A DNA stretch of 64,000 bases from Bin5 sp965204705 (GTDB lineage Bacteria; Chloroflexota; Anaerolineae; Caldilineales; Caldilineaceae), in contig OZ242006.1 in assembly GCA_965204705.1 (NCBI GenBank), forward strand, positions 5,332,001 through 5,396,000, given 5' to 3'. Within the stretch, counting starts at the first letter, position 1; each line of letters starts with the position of its first letter. The notes beneath the pieces were generated by a model, which worked only from the letters and a program-made list of their open reading frames with translations, searched no databases and was not told the DNA's origin. Below, piece after piece: positions 1-8,609 of the stretch. Made by a program: the position numbers and the translations under genes.

Positions 1-29
1 GGGGCCAGGCTCAGGGTGTCAACATGATG

Positions 30-304
30 GTCAGAGAAGAGCGAATCCTCGAAAGGGGATTGAAACCGACGCCCGCAGACGTCGCAGTCAACCAAAGGGG
101 TACTAGCGATGATGTCAGAAAAAAACGAATCCTCGTAAGGGGATTGAAACTCGGTTTCCCAAGGGTGACCACAGATCATGAAGTACTTTAACGTCAGAGA
201 ACAGCGAATCCTCATAAGGGGATTGAAACTTAGATGCCTCCTCTATCAGAATCACGGTAACGGACAGGTCAGAGAAGAACGAATCCTCGAAAGGGGATTG
301 AAGC
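30..304 (+). CRISPR. CRISPR-like array 1, four 37-nt repeats
   Basis: Four 37-nt direct repeats lie at 30-66, 114-150, 193-229 and 268-304. They separate unique spacers of 47, 42 and 38 nt. Each repeat begins GTCAGA and ends GGGGATTGAAA(G)C, the 3' end common in type I/III CRISPR repeats. Each can fold into a 7-bp stem, AATCCTC against GGGGATT, with a four-base loop. The repeats differ at several positions and the last ends GAAGC, so the array looks degenerate, with its trailer end on the right. The array may continue left of the window. No cas gene is visible here. The spacers contain no repeat of one another. Confidence 0.85.
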
Positions 305-430
305 CGAATGCGCGAGGTTGATGAACGTCTGGAGTGCATGTCGGGGATTTAATGCTATCGGCGAATCGTGAGCGGCGCGGAAAAGGATTGGGGGGACAGG
401 GAGGCAGGAAGTGAAAGGTAGTACAGATCC

Positions 431-1273
431 ATGAGCGCCGAAACGGAGCGCCTGCAAGCACTGTTCGATCTCTTCAACAGGGAGGGCTCCTATATGACGA
501 TGGCCGAGGATGACGAGGAGCCGATCATGCTGGACCTGGTCGACAGCTTCCTCGTCACGCGGGCCGCCGGGGACGCTTTCTGGCTGTTCCACAAAATGGT
601 TGGCTACAACAACAGCGCCGGACATGATCATACCATCAAGGTTGTGTCCTGGTTCCAGGATGACACCTGGTTTCTGGACCTGGTGGATGACCGCGGGCGC
701 CGTTTCCACATCGAGCAGATCATGCCTGAAACCGAGCCCGAACTGGTCAAGGCGTGGCGGCGCTGGCAAGCCTACCGCAAACGGCATCGGGAAGGGTTCG
801 CCCTGGTCGACGCCGACCTGCTCAAGCAGCACGTGAATATCGCACTGCGGTGGGACGCGCCGGCAAGCGAAGAGGACCGGTCGTCGGCATCCTTCGCCGG
901 TGAAGAAGACAGCGCGAAGCCGGTTGGTCCTGTGAGGCTGCGCTACATGATAGAGGCGAAGCGTCGGGAGGGCGAGGAATCATTCATCTACGATCCGATA
1001 GGCGTCTGGGTGGCGGGTCCGGGCGAGGGCCTGGATATTGTGATCCGGTTCCTGCCCGGCTACGATGAGGAGCAGGCGGCTGTCGACGCCGTCCTGGAAC
1101 GTATGCGGGCGGCCGGCATGCGGGGGATCCCGGACGGCTTCCTGGAGTATCACCAGGAGCAGATGTCTCCATACCGGGGCGACCGGGGAGCGATCATCAC
1201 GACCGATGCCTTTTCGTCGGCCAACGAGTGCGCCCAGGCGGTCCTGAACCGCCTGAAGGCTGAACATGTCTAG
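431..1273 (+). CDS. Hypothetical protein between two CRISPR-like arrays
   Basis: This 280-residue protein is not one I recognise. The ATG at 431 has only a weak purine-rich stretch upstream (GAAAGG about 14 bases away). The protein is soluble, rich in acidic and aromatic residues, and has no signal peptide or membrane segment. Residues 1-145 read as one mixed alpha/beta domain containing FWLFHKMVGYNN and a WFQDDTWFLDLVDD stretch. A charged Ser/Glu-rich linker (about 146-165) leads to a second domain (about 166-280) with FIYDPIGVWVAGPGEG and an amphipathic C-terminal helix. It lies alone between the arrays at 30-304 and 1333-1516 on the same strand as the repeats. A role in CRISPR biology is possible but rests on position only. 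Codon use is GC-rich like the neighbourhood, so it is probably a real gene. Confidence 0.7.
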   Translation: MSAETERLQALFDLFNREGSYMTMAEDDEEPIMLDLVDSFLVTRAAGDAFWLFHKMVGYNNSAGHDHTIKVVSWFQDDTWFLDLVDDRGRRFHIEQIMPETEPELVKAWRRWQAYRKRHREGFALVDADLLKQHVNIALRWDAPASEEDRSSASFAGEEDSAKPVGPVRLRYMIEAKRREGEESFIYDPIGVWVAGPGEGLDIVIRFLPGYDEEQAAVDAVLERMRAAGMRGIPDGFLEYHQEQMSPYRGDRGAIITTDAFSSANECAQAVLNRLKAEHV

Positions 1274-1332
1274 AAGGTCATCCATTTTGTCGCGGCGTTA
1301 ACGCTTGCGGGCAGTTGTCGCGGCGGCCGTCG

Positions 1333-1516
1333 GTCAGAAAAGATAATCCCTGTGAGGGGATTGAAACATTCTTTTCTCCATCACGGCATAACCCGATCCG
1401 TAGGTCAGAGAAAAACGAATCCTCGTGAGGGGATTGAAACACGCCGAAGTAGTACGGGAAGTTCGCGATCACCATCGCGGTCAGAGAAGAACGAATCCCC
1501 GCGAGGGGATTGAAAC
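1333..1516 (+). CRISPR. CRISPR-like array 2, three repeats
   Basis: Three repeats of the same family as array 1 lie at 1333-1367 (35 nt, shortened and diverged), 1404-1440 and 1480-1516 (both 37 nt). The spacers are 36 and 39 nt. The repeats run in the same direction as those of array 1. The last has a perfect 7-bp stem, AATCCCC/GGGGATT, with a GCGA loop, and the middle one has a GTGA loop. Together with array 1 this looks like one array family split by about 1 kb holding one gene. Any protein predicted across the repeats is an artefact. Confidence 0.8.
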
Positions 1517-2153
1517 GGACATTGAAGGGTATGGTGAGCCCCAGGCACGCCGGGCAGCGCATCGTTCTACCTTCCTCAAGCAGGACCCGGAAACTCTCGT
1601 TTCCGAAGGTCAACCGCCTGACCCGGACCTCGAAAGAGGAAAGGCGCCAGAGCATGGTCGTGAAGGCAGCAAGACGGAGAACCGCCGGAAAGCTTGTCTG
1701 CCAGGGCCTGCACCCTATGGTCAAGGCTGCGCTGACTGAACGCCGGTCTCCAGCAGAGGCCCGCCAACTCGACGGGAAACGGCGGCTGATACCCGTCTCC
1801 GCCGGCGTGGAATCGGATTGGGGGATTCTGCCAAGGGCTGAGCGCGCCATCTTCTCAGCCAGACCCGCCAAAATGCGGATACAATTGGGCGGGAAGAAGA
1901 CCGGGGAGACTAACAGAGAAGCTGCGGGGAACGCGACGAGAACGATGACGCGTCCTGGGACCGCCTGAGCGCCGGGAGGCATAAGAGGACGGCGCCCTCA
2001 TAGCAGTCCGAGAACGGGAAAGCCGTTCACGTGGCGAAGGGGGGCAGGTGTTGCGGAACCGCGAGAGAAGCAAGGGCGCGGGATGCGAACATCCGAACGG
2101 AAGATACTCGCAATTCACAGCAAGGGATGGAAATGCCGCAAAGCAACACGGGG
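1517..2153. other. Non-coding or decayed stretch upstream of intron domain V
   Basis: No convincing gene is visible. The longest open frame (1510-1968, +) starts inside the last CRISPR repeat and has a basic, low-complexity translation without recognisable motifs. The structured, purine-rich look of about 1850-2150 fits ribozyme sequence upstream of the domain V hairpin at 2154. I could not assign intron domains I-IV or find reverse-transcriptase motifs. Confidence 0.4.
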
Positions 2154-2187
2154 GAGCCGTGTGCGGCGGAAATTGCAAGCGCGGTTC
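2154..2187 (+). mobile_element. Group II intron domain V hairpin, orphan remnant
   Basis: This 34-nt segment matches the length and layout of group II intron domain V. It starts GAGCCG, carrying the catalytic AGC triad, and ends GCGCGGTTC. The nine bases at each end pair completely, counting G-U pairs. A second stem (GCGG/TTGC) carries a GNRA-like loop, and a two-base bulge (AA) sits on the 3' side at the usual place. The flanking GGGG and GGAGGG are also typical of bacterial introns. No domain VI, intron 5' end or intron-encoded protein could be identified nearby, so it is probably the decayed 3' part of an intron. Confidence 0.65.
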
Positions 2188-2599
2188 GGAGGGAAAAGTG
2201 CCCGCAAGGGAAAATTCGCTCGCTGCCTGCCCTGCCGTTTTGACCGCGAAACGGGGAAAATAAGGCGCATCCCGACGGAAGCGGCAGCTTCTGAACGGCA
2301 ACGGGCCGTCTGCCGCCCAGGAGAGTTCTATCGACCTGCGCCGGCTGTCAGAAAACCCGCCCCTGCCGGAGAGGCCTGAGCGGGCATCGCTACCACTGCG
2401 AGCGCGGCGCGCAGAGACAGCGGCGGCCGCGGCTGGGCCGGCGTCCGGAAACGCCGCTGCGCCGCCTCGTTTTCCGCATATCCGCCGGAGACGCCTGCCC
2501 CTGGCTCAAACAGAAGGAAAAGGCCCGCGCCGGAATTTCTTTGCGGCCGGAGCGCGGCCACGCGGCCAGGCTGTGCGTACCCTGCGCGGCCTCCTCTAA

Positions 2600-2680
2600 A
2601 AATTGCGCGCCTTCACAATCCTCGCCCCGGCCTGCGGCTCCGGCGACTTCCTCTACCTCGCCATCAAGGATCCGCAGCGC
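2600..2680 (+). pseudogene. DNA methyltransferase motif I fragment
   Basis: The frame from 2600 encodes FTILAPACGSGDFLYLAI, closely resembling motif I (DPACGSGNFL) of adenine-specific DNA methyltransferases of type I/IIG restriction systems. The first Asp of the motif is Ala here. A stop codon (TAA at 2597-2599) lies just upstream in the same frame, and similarity ends after about 25 residues. It is therefore a scrap of a lost restriction-modification gene. The surrounding bases 2188-2830 hold no intact gene that I can see. Confidence 0.45.
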
Positions 2681-2830
2681 CGCGTCCCTCCGCAAGCTGA
2701 ATCCATGGGCCCGGCGGCCCGGCCACGTAGCCGGCCATCGGAATCTTGCCGGCGCCGATCTTGAATCAACCCGGCGCGACGCGGCGACGGATGGACGCTC
2801 TGCGCAGATTCCGGGGCGCGGTGCATGGCG

Positions 2831-4366
2831 TTACAGCGCGACCGGGGCCTCCCCTTCCCTGCGCGTTGCGGACGCAGGCACGGCCGCTTGCGCCCACTGC
2901 GACCACGGGCCGGCTTCGCCGTTTGCGCCCACGGCGCGGATGACGTAGTAGTAGGTCCTGCCGGCGGCAACGTCCGTGTGCGTGTAGGAGACGCCGGCCA
3001 GGTTGCCGTCATCGATACGCTGCCAGCCGGTCTCCTCATCCCACCACACCCACAGCTCGTAGCGCGCTGCGTTGGGCACTGCATCCCATGTGAGGGTGAC
3101 GTAGCCGGCTCCCGCTGCCGCCCGCAGCGCTGGCGCTGACAGCGCCGATACGATCACATCGGCGTACGGTGAATACGGGCCGGTTTCGCCGTTTGCGCCC
3201 ACGGCGCGGATGGCGTAGTAGTAGGTCCTGCCGGAGACAACGCCGGTGTGCGTGTAGGTCGTGCCGGTCAGGTTGCCGCCGTCAAGGCGCTGCCAGCCGG
3301 TCTCCTCATCCCACCATACCCACAGCTCGTAGCGGACTGCGTTGGGCGTCGCGGTCCATTGCAACTCGATTTCCCATTGCATATTGACCGCATTCGCAGC
3401 TGCCCGGGCCGTCAGCGCCGGCGCGTCCAGAGCTTCCTGGGGAGCCGCAGTCGGGGCAGCCGTTGGCGTAGGCGTCACAGTCGGGGTGGCTGTTGGCGTT
3501 GTCGTCGGCGTCGCAGTCGGGGTGGCTGTCGGCGTTGGCGTCACAGCCGGGGTGGCTGTCGGTTCAGGACCTGGTGGCCCGATCGGTATAGGGGTCGGGG
3601 TCGGCGTTGGGACCGACACGGCCACAGGAGCGTACGCCGAAAACGGGCCGGTTTCGCCGTTTGCGCCCACGGCGCGGACCGTGTAGTAGTAGGTCCGGCC
3701 GGCGGTAACGTCCGTATGCGTGTAGGCGATGCCGGCCAGGTTGCCGTCGTCAAGGCGCTGCCAGCCGGTCTCCTCATCCCACCATACCCACAGCTCGTAG
3801 CGGACTGCGGCGGGCGCCGCGGTCCATTGCAACTCGACTGTCCACTGCATATCGACCACATTTTCAGTGGCTAGGGCGGTGAGCGCCGGCGCGGCCAGAT
3901 CGCCCTGGGCGTCCCCCGCAGTCGGGGTTGCCGTTGGCGTTGTCGTCGCAGTCGGGGTGGCTGTCGGTTCGGAGCCTGGCCCGACTGTCATCGAGGTCGG
4001 GGTTGGCGTCGGCGTGTAGGTCGCCGTGGCTGTGGCCGTTGATGTCGACGTGGGCGTGGGCGTGCGCCTGCGCGTTGGTGTGCGCGTTGGTCTCGGCCTC
4101 GGCGTACGTGTCCGTGTCGGTGTAGGCGTGACTGTGGGCGTGACTGTGGGCGTGTGCGTGACCGTTGGTGTAGGCGTGTCTGGGGCTGTAGGCGTGTGTG
4201 CGCCGCACCTTGCATCATGCCAGGGATCACCGTCTGGGACGTTGACCCTGTTCACAGAACCGGGAGGCCATTGGCAAGAATGAAACATCCCGCGCGCCTC
4301 AACTACTGCCGGAAACAGGAACGCAACCATGATGGATATAGCGATTGTAATCCGTCTCTTAATCAT
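2831..4366 (-). CDS. Secreted protein with three FN3 domains and Thr/Pro linkers
   Basis: This 511-residue exported protein starts with a signal peptide (about residues 1-25: Lys/Arg followed by a hydrophobic run ending VVEARG). A short Cys-containing segment follows. Next comes a long low-complexity linker of TPTPTVT-type repeats (about 60-150), a fibronectin type III domain, a second TPT linker, and two more FN3 domains. The three FN3 units are nearly identical, sharing RYELWVWWDEETGWQR and a GRTYYY...RAVGANGE core. This suggests recent duplication. A strong ribosome site (AGGAGGT, complement of 4374-4380) precedes the ATG. Such proteins are common at the surface of Chloroflexota and probably bind carbohydrate or protein. 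No catalytic domain is seen, so the function is unknown. Confidence 0.85.
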   Translation of the reverse strand: MIKRRITIAISIMVAFLFPAVVEARGMFHSCQWPPGSVNRVNVPDGDPWHDARCGAHTPTAPDTPTPTVTHTPTVTPTVTPTPTRTRTPRPRPTRTPTRRRTPTPTSTSTATATATYTPTPTPTSMTVGPGSEPTATPTATTTPTATPTAGDAQGDLAAPALTALATENVVDMQWTVELQWTAAPAAVRYELWVWWDEETGWQRLDDGNLAGIAYTHTDVTAGRTYYYTVRAVGANGETGPFSAYAPVAVSVPTPTPTPIPIGPPGPEPTATPAVTPTPTATPTATPTTTPTATPTVTPTPTAAPTAAPQEALDAPALTARAAANAVNMQWEIELQWTATPNAVRYELWVWWDEETGWQRLDGGNLTGTTYTHTGVVSGRTYYYAIRAVGANGETGPYSPYADVIVSALSAPALRAAAGAGYVTLTWDAVPNAARYELWVWWDEETGWQRIDDGNLAGVSYTHTDVAAGRTYYYVIRAVGANGEAGPWSQWAQAAVPASATRREGEAPVAL

Positions 4367-4383
4367 GTCTTACACCTCCTAAT

Positions 4384-5129
4384 TCAGGAACATGACGCTG
4401 GCCCCAAACGGAACGCAGGCAGGGGATTGCCAAGCCGGGCCGGATCTTTCCGTGCGGGCAGAGGGCTGTGCCTTACTGCTAGGAAAGAGGGAAGAGAAGA
4501 GTGAGTTGGCGCCTGCCGTTCTCTCTCCTCTTCGCTCTCTTCTCGCCCGTTGCCGGGAGAGCCGATTACAGTGGTTACAGTGGGAGTTCCCGCGCGTGAA
4601 GGGCGCGGCGGGCATGCGACGCGGCGGCCTTGTGAAGGCGCGTGTCTTGCCATCCTCCGCATCATCCACACACATGGCGGCGCCGCGGACAGGAGGGCAG
4701 CGGGCTGGTTGCCGCCGGCGGCGGGGGTGTTGGAACCTTGCGCGGCGTCGGGCGACGCCGCGTAGACGCGATCAGCCCCCCCCCAATGGCAGGGACGGGA
4801 CGGCCGCGGCGCGGATGCGGTCGGGCAGCAACGGCTGAATGCGGGCGATCATCTGTCCGTCTCCAGGGTTGAACACGGCTCCTGGCGCATACTTCAGGGC
4901 CCAGGGCCTTTGGGAAATGGACCGGATGCAGATCCCGAATGGGACCGGGCGCTCCTGCATCGCAAGAAAGCAAGGGGGACTTCTTTGTTCCACTTGCGCG
5001 CTGTGCCGCACGTTCTCGGCTTCAAACGAGATCTGCGTCTGTTTGGACAGCATAGCAGACTTTTCGTGCCATTTCAGTGACAGCAAGGGCAGTTTTGTAC
5101 CAATGTGGTGTCAGTTTTTGGGAACTGCA
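4384..5129. other. Intergenic stretch, nothing recognised
   Basis: Between the start of the FN3 gene and the TTAGGGG repeat there is no frame with family motifs. The region is GC-rich and contains a run of nine C (about 4777-4785). Short open frames on both strands overlap each other and look like chance. Confidence 0.4.
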
Positions 5130-5169
5130 GGGGTTAGGGGTTAGGGGTTAGGGATCAGGGGTTAGGGGA
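5130..5169 (+). repeat. TTAGGGG short tandem repeat
   Basis: Five or so head-to-tail units of GGGGTTA occur in a row, one of them altered to GGGATCA. The G-runs could form a quadruplex on the + strand. It lies in a gene gap. Bases 5170-5537 after it hold no recognised gene. Confidence 0.8.
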
Positions 5170-5537
5170 GGGGGGCGTCGCGGCCCGTGGGGCCCGGGTT
5201 CGGGACATTTTTCCAAGGGCGTCTGTGGCCCGAGGACGGTACGGGAGTGCGGCTGCTGACAGTAGATCGCTCTTACAGAGCGCAGCGGCAACAGATTCAA
5301 CGACGATTTGGCTGTATCAGGGCGAGTCTGACCTGACTCTGCGGTGGGTCTGTAACGGTGCAGGGGAAAACCGTCACGCTCTTGCGGCAGGCCTCAACAA
5401 ACTTTGCAAGCGCTGACGGGTCCTGAATACCTGCCTCGATCCTGCCCGCAGGCGTTCCATGGGCGAGGCGTGAGAGGAGTGAGAAAGACCTTTGCCCGGC
5501 TCGCTCCGGGCGGGGAATGCTTTATTGTGCGGGCGGC

Positions 5538-6839
5538 TTAGATGCTGGCGATTCCGGGCCGCTGATCGCCGTTGTTGGGGCGGCCGAGGACGGCGCCGAT
5601 GTCGTCGCCGCGCTGGACCTGGTAGGCAGGGATGTTGGAGAGGGCCAGTTCGTGGGTCAGCTCCTGGTAGGACTCCTGCCCACCGAAAGTAGAGCCGTCG
5701 ATGACAACGGCGACGCTGTGGACGCCGCGGCGGCGGATTTCGCGCAGAGCGCGCACCCAGGCGGGGTCGGGGTCTGCGGTGATGGCCAGGATCATATCGT
5801 TGCGATTGAGCCGTACGCCCTCGGTCACGACGAGCTGGTCGAAGGTGATGCTGCCCTCGGCGGAGACGACGGCGAGGGCTTCGAGCATTTTGCGCATCTG
5901 CCGTTCGCCGCGGTCGATTTGCAGGAGGTAGCGCTGGCTGCCGTGCCAGATGAGGCCAACGGCGCGGTTGCGCAGCAGGAAGTAACGGGCGATGCTGGCG
6001 GCAGCGGTGACGGCGTACTCAAGTGTGCTGGGGGCCAGCTCCAGGGCATCGTCTCGTCTGCGGCCGCTGAGGCCGAATACGCCGGCTTCCGGGGGTGTCA
6101 GCCGCCAGGGGAGGCTGTGGGCGGCGCCGCTGTGGAGGTCGAGAAAGAGCCAGATATCGGCCGACGGGTCGAGCTCGAACTCTCTGGTCATTAGGCGCCC
6201 GGTGCGGGCGGTGGACAACCAGTGGATGCGGTTGAAGCTGTCGCCGGGGGCGTATTCGCGGATGCCGGAGACGTTGGTGGTGATGTATTGGGCGCGGCGA
6301 TTGAGGGCTTCGCCGCCGGCCAGGTCGGCGGCGGGCGGCTGAAAGGCTGAGAGGGCGACTGTGGCCGGATAGACGATGAGGTCGCTGGTCTGGCTCAGCG
6401 TCTGGTCGATGGAAAAGAGGCCTAAGGGGTCACCGCTGAGGAGGCGCATGGGGCCGAGGCGGTAGTAGCCGCGCTGCTGGCAGTAGGTCCGCACTTGCCA
6501 GCGATGGTGGGCGCGGCCCTGGAGGTGGCTGACGACGCGGCTGGCGCCATGGAAGGGGACGGTGGAGAAGTCCCGCACTTCGAGCCACAGTTTGGGGATC
6601 CGTCCGAGATTGCGCACTTCGAAGCTTTCTTCAAAGTGCTGGCCGACCTGGCTGCGGCGGGCGCGGGTACTCCGATTGATATGAATGGATCGGGTGCTGG
6701 TCCAGGACCAGAGATAGCTGAGTGCGAGGATGCCGCTTATGAGGTAGGCGAGGTTGAAAGCGAGGGGGCGCCCACTGTTGAGGGCAAAGCCCCAGGCGAC
6801 GGCGAGTGCGACGAGAAGGAAAAGGAGGCGTGATGACAT
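5538..6839 (-). CDS. DUF58 domain protein
   Basis: This 433-residue membrane-anchored protein has two hydrophobic segments at the N-terminus (about 4-20 and 28-46), then a beta-rich region. The DUF58 signature YAPGDSFNRIHWLSTARTG is at about 196-214, followed by the Asp-rich strand DIWLFLDL of a von Willebrand A-like fold. DUF58 proteins pair with MoxR AAA+ ATPases in a chaperone-like system thought to help assemble metal-dependent or envelope proteins. The MoxR gene lies directly upstream on the same strand, 101 bases away, so the two are probably one operon. The gap carries a T-rich AGTTTTTGGTTTTCAG repeat. No transglutaminase or other usual third partner follows. Confidence 0.9.
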   Translation of the reverse strand: MSSRLLFLLVALAVAWGFALNSGRPLAFNLAYLISGILALSYLWSWTSTRSIHINRSTRARRSQVGQHFEESFEVRNLGRIPKLWLEVRDFSTVPFHGASRVVSHLQGRAHHRWQVRTYCQQRGYYRLGPMRLLSGDPLGLFSIDQTLSQTSDLIVYPATVALSAFQPPAADLAGGEALNRRAQYITTNVSGIREYAPGDSFNRIHWLSTARTGRLMTREFELDPSADIWLFLDLHSGAAHSLPWRLTPPEAGVFGLSGRRRDDALELAPSTLEYAVTAAASIARYFLLRNRAVGLIWHGSQRYLLQIDRGERQMRKMLEALAVVSAEGSITFDQLVVTEGVRLNRNDMILAITADPDPAWVRALREIRRRGVHSVAVVIDGSTFGGQESYQELTHELALSNIPAYQVQRGDDIGAVLGRPNNGDQRPGIASI

Positions 6840-6940
6840 TAACGGCGGTTTCTAGTTTTTGGTTTTCAGCATCATCCAACAAGTTGCCGGGTAGCAGTAA
6901 CCGAAAACCGGGAATATGGGCTGAAAAGTTCGGCAGGCGT

Positions 6941-7894
6941 TCAGGCGGCTCTTACGCGGCTGCCGGGTACGGGTGTATGGGCGAGCGCGTCTTCAATCAC
7001 CTGGGCGGCGTCCACATTTTTGATGCGAGCGGAGGGGCTGACGATCAGCCGGTGGGCAAGCGTCGCCTCGGCCAGGAGTTTGACATCGTCGGGCAGCACA
7101 TATTCGCGTCCATCGATGGCGGCCCAGGCGCGGGCGGCGCGGAAGAGGGCCAGACTGCCGCGAGGGCTGGCGCCGAGGTAGACGTCGGGATGGTCGCGGG
7201 TCGTGGCAACGAGGTCGACGATGTATTCTTTGACGCTGTCGTCGACATACATGTCGCGCACGGCCTCCTGGGCCTTTGAGAGGTCATCGACGGAGACGGT
7301 GGTCGCCAGGTTTTCAATCGGGTGCATGAGAGCCTGCAGACCGAGGATGTTGATCTCGTGCGCCTTCAAAGGGTAGCCCAGTCGAATGCGCATCAGGAAG
7401 CGGTCCACCTGCGCCTCCGGGAGGGGGAAGGTGCCCTCATATTCGATGGGATTCTGGGTGGCCAGCACGAGGAATGGGCGGGACATGTCATAGGTTGTGC
7501 CGTCGACGGTGACCTGGCGCTCTTCCATCGCCTCGAGAAGAGCGGACTGTGTTTTGGGCGTGGCGCGGTTGATCTCGTCGGAGAGAACGATTTGGGCCAT
7601 AATCGGCCCGGGCCGGAATTCGAATTCGAGCGTTTTCTGATTAAAGACGCTTACGCCGGTTACATCGCTGGGCAGCATATCAGGCGTAAACTGAATGCGG
7701 CGATAGGTGCTGCCGACGGTGCGGGCGATGGCGCGCGCCAACATGGTTTTGCCGACGCCGGGCACATCTTCGATAAGCAGGTGGCCCTCACACAGCAAAG
7801 CCACCACGGTCATGCGGATCTCCCGATCCTTGCCAATGATGACTTGCTCGACGTTGGCAATGATGCGCTTGGCGACGTCTTGCACTTCTTGCAT
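6941..7894 (-). CDS. MoxR-family AAA+ ATPase
   Basis: This 317-residue cytosolic ATPase has full length for the family. The Walker A motif GVGKT lies at residues 46-50 and Walker B IVLSDE at 102-107. Further MoxR landmarks follow: NRATPKTQ, the ATQNP sensor 1 region, and a C-terminal lid with the SPRGSLALFRAARAWA segment. The ATG at 7894 is preceded by AGAGGAAA as ribosome site. MoxR ATPases act with DUF58/VWA proteins, and the DUF58 gene follows downstream, so the pair probably forms one functional unit. The family role is chaperone-like; the client here is unknown. Confidence 0.93.
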   Translation of the reverse strand: MQEVQDVAKRIIANVEQVIIGKDREIRMTVVALLCEGHLLIEDVPGVGKTMLARAIARTVGSTYRRIQFTPDMLPSDVTGVSVFNQKTLEFEFRPGPIMAQIVLSDEINRATPKTQSALLEAMEERQVTVDGTTYDMSRPFLVLATQNPIEYEGTFPLPEAQVDRFLMRIRLGYPLKAHEINILGLQALMHPIENLATTVSVDDLSKAQEAVRDMYVDDSVKEYIVDLVATTRDHPDVYLGASPRGSLALFRAARAWAAIDGREYVLPDDVKLLAEATLAHRLIVSPSARIKNVDAAQVIEDALAHTPVPGSRVRAA

Positions 7895-8237
7895 GGGGTT
7901 TTCCTCTTGTCAGTTGTTCTTGGCGAGCGGTCGGCGGACACAGGGTTCTCGCGGCTGCGTAGGCGCCCTGGGGTCGCGCACACTGTCCAGACGAGACGCG
8001 AAGCGGACAGATTACTCGATTATGACGCAAATTGCGCGCAAAGCGTGTACGCCAGGCTCCAAAGTCGTCGACATTGGCGACGCATTATGCAGTTCACACG
8101 GGACTTGACAGAAAAGCGATACTACCGAATCGCCGGAATTCGGGCATAGTTTACAGCACTTTATGGTAGAAAGACAATACGCCGCCAGGTGAAAGTGCAG
8201 TGGAGAATGTTGGGGGGCGGCCCGCGGTCAGATGGGG

Positions 8238-8557
8238 GGGTGCAGTTCATATTTAGGGTGAGAGTGGGCAGGCACAAGGCCTGCCCCTACCGTGGTCACG
8301 GCGGAGTGCTTCGCGGCACGACGTGGGTGGGCGACCGGCGGCACAGACAGTACGCCGGCGGAGTGGCGCCAACGTGGCATGGTGTAGGGGGGGCGTTGCG
8401 GGGGGAGTCCCCCCGCACAAGGGAGGGCCGAAGGCCCGACCGCACAACTGCAGTGGTCAGTGGGAACGGCACTTGCCCTGGTCGGGGACGCGAACTGGCT
8501 TTGGGTTGGTCATTACCAGAGGTGTACGAAAGTTCACCCCTGTTTTGGACTGCACCC
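8238..8557 (+). mobile_element. MITE-like element, copy A (320 bp)
   Basis: The element starts GGGTGCAGTTCA and ends GGACTGCACCC. The ends form imperfect terminal inverted repeats of about 24 bp. It is flanked by a perfect 8-bp direct repeat, AGATGGGG, at 8230-8237 and 8558-8565, as expected for a target-site duplication. Inside are two hairpins: GGGCAGGC/GCCTGCCC near 8266, and GCGGGGGG/CCCCCCGC within 8387-8442. It encodes no transposase. Copy B at 36398-36717 has the same length and very similar sequence. The 340 bases between the MoxR gene and this element (7895-8237) hold no recognised gene. Confidence 0.8.
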
Positions 8558-8572
8558 AGATGGGGCGAATGC

Positions 8573-8601
8573 TAGTCACGGGCCTGGAACGGCTGTATAA
8601 T
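8573..8601 (+). promoter_or_regulatory. Likely promoter for the 8610 gene (leaderless)
   Basis: A perfect TATAAT at 8596-8601 lies 17 bases after TAGTCA (8573-8578), a 4/6 match to the -35 consensus. The start codon at 8610 is only 8 bases after the -10 box. Transcription should therefore begin at or next to the ATG, giving a leaderless mRNA. No ribosome site is visible before this ATG, which agrees. Confidence 0.6.
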
Positions 8602-8609
8602 GACCGCTT

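Noticed and set aside
115..461. Minus-strand proteins with repeated SPFEDSFFSD/NPLSRIRSSLT peptides
   Set aside because: They are translations of the CRISPR-like repeats and spacers, not genes.
1278..1982. 234-residue minus-strand frame
   Set aside because: It runs through the second repeat array and has no family motif or ribosome site.
3248..3874. Long plus-strand frames opposite the FN3 gene
   Set aside because: They mirror the repeated FN3/TPT sequence; the minus-strand gene has signal peptide, ribosome site and domain matches.
5130..5169. True telomere or chromosome end
   Set aside because: The tract is a few units long, internal, and resembles other gap repeats in the window.
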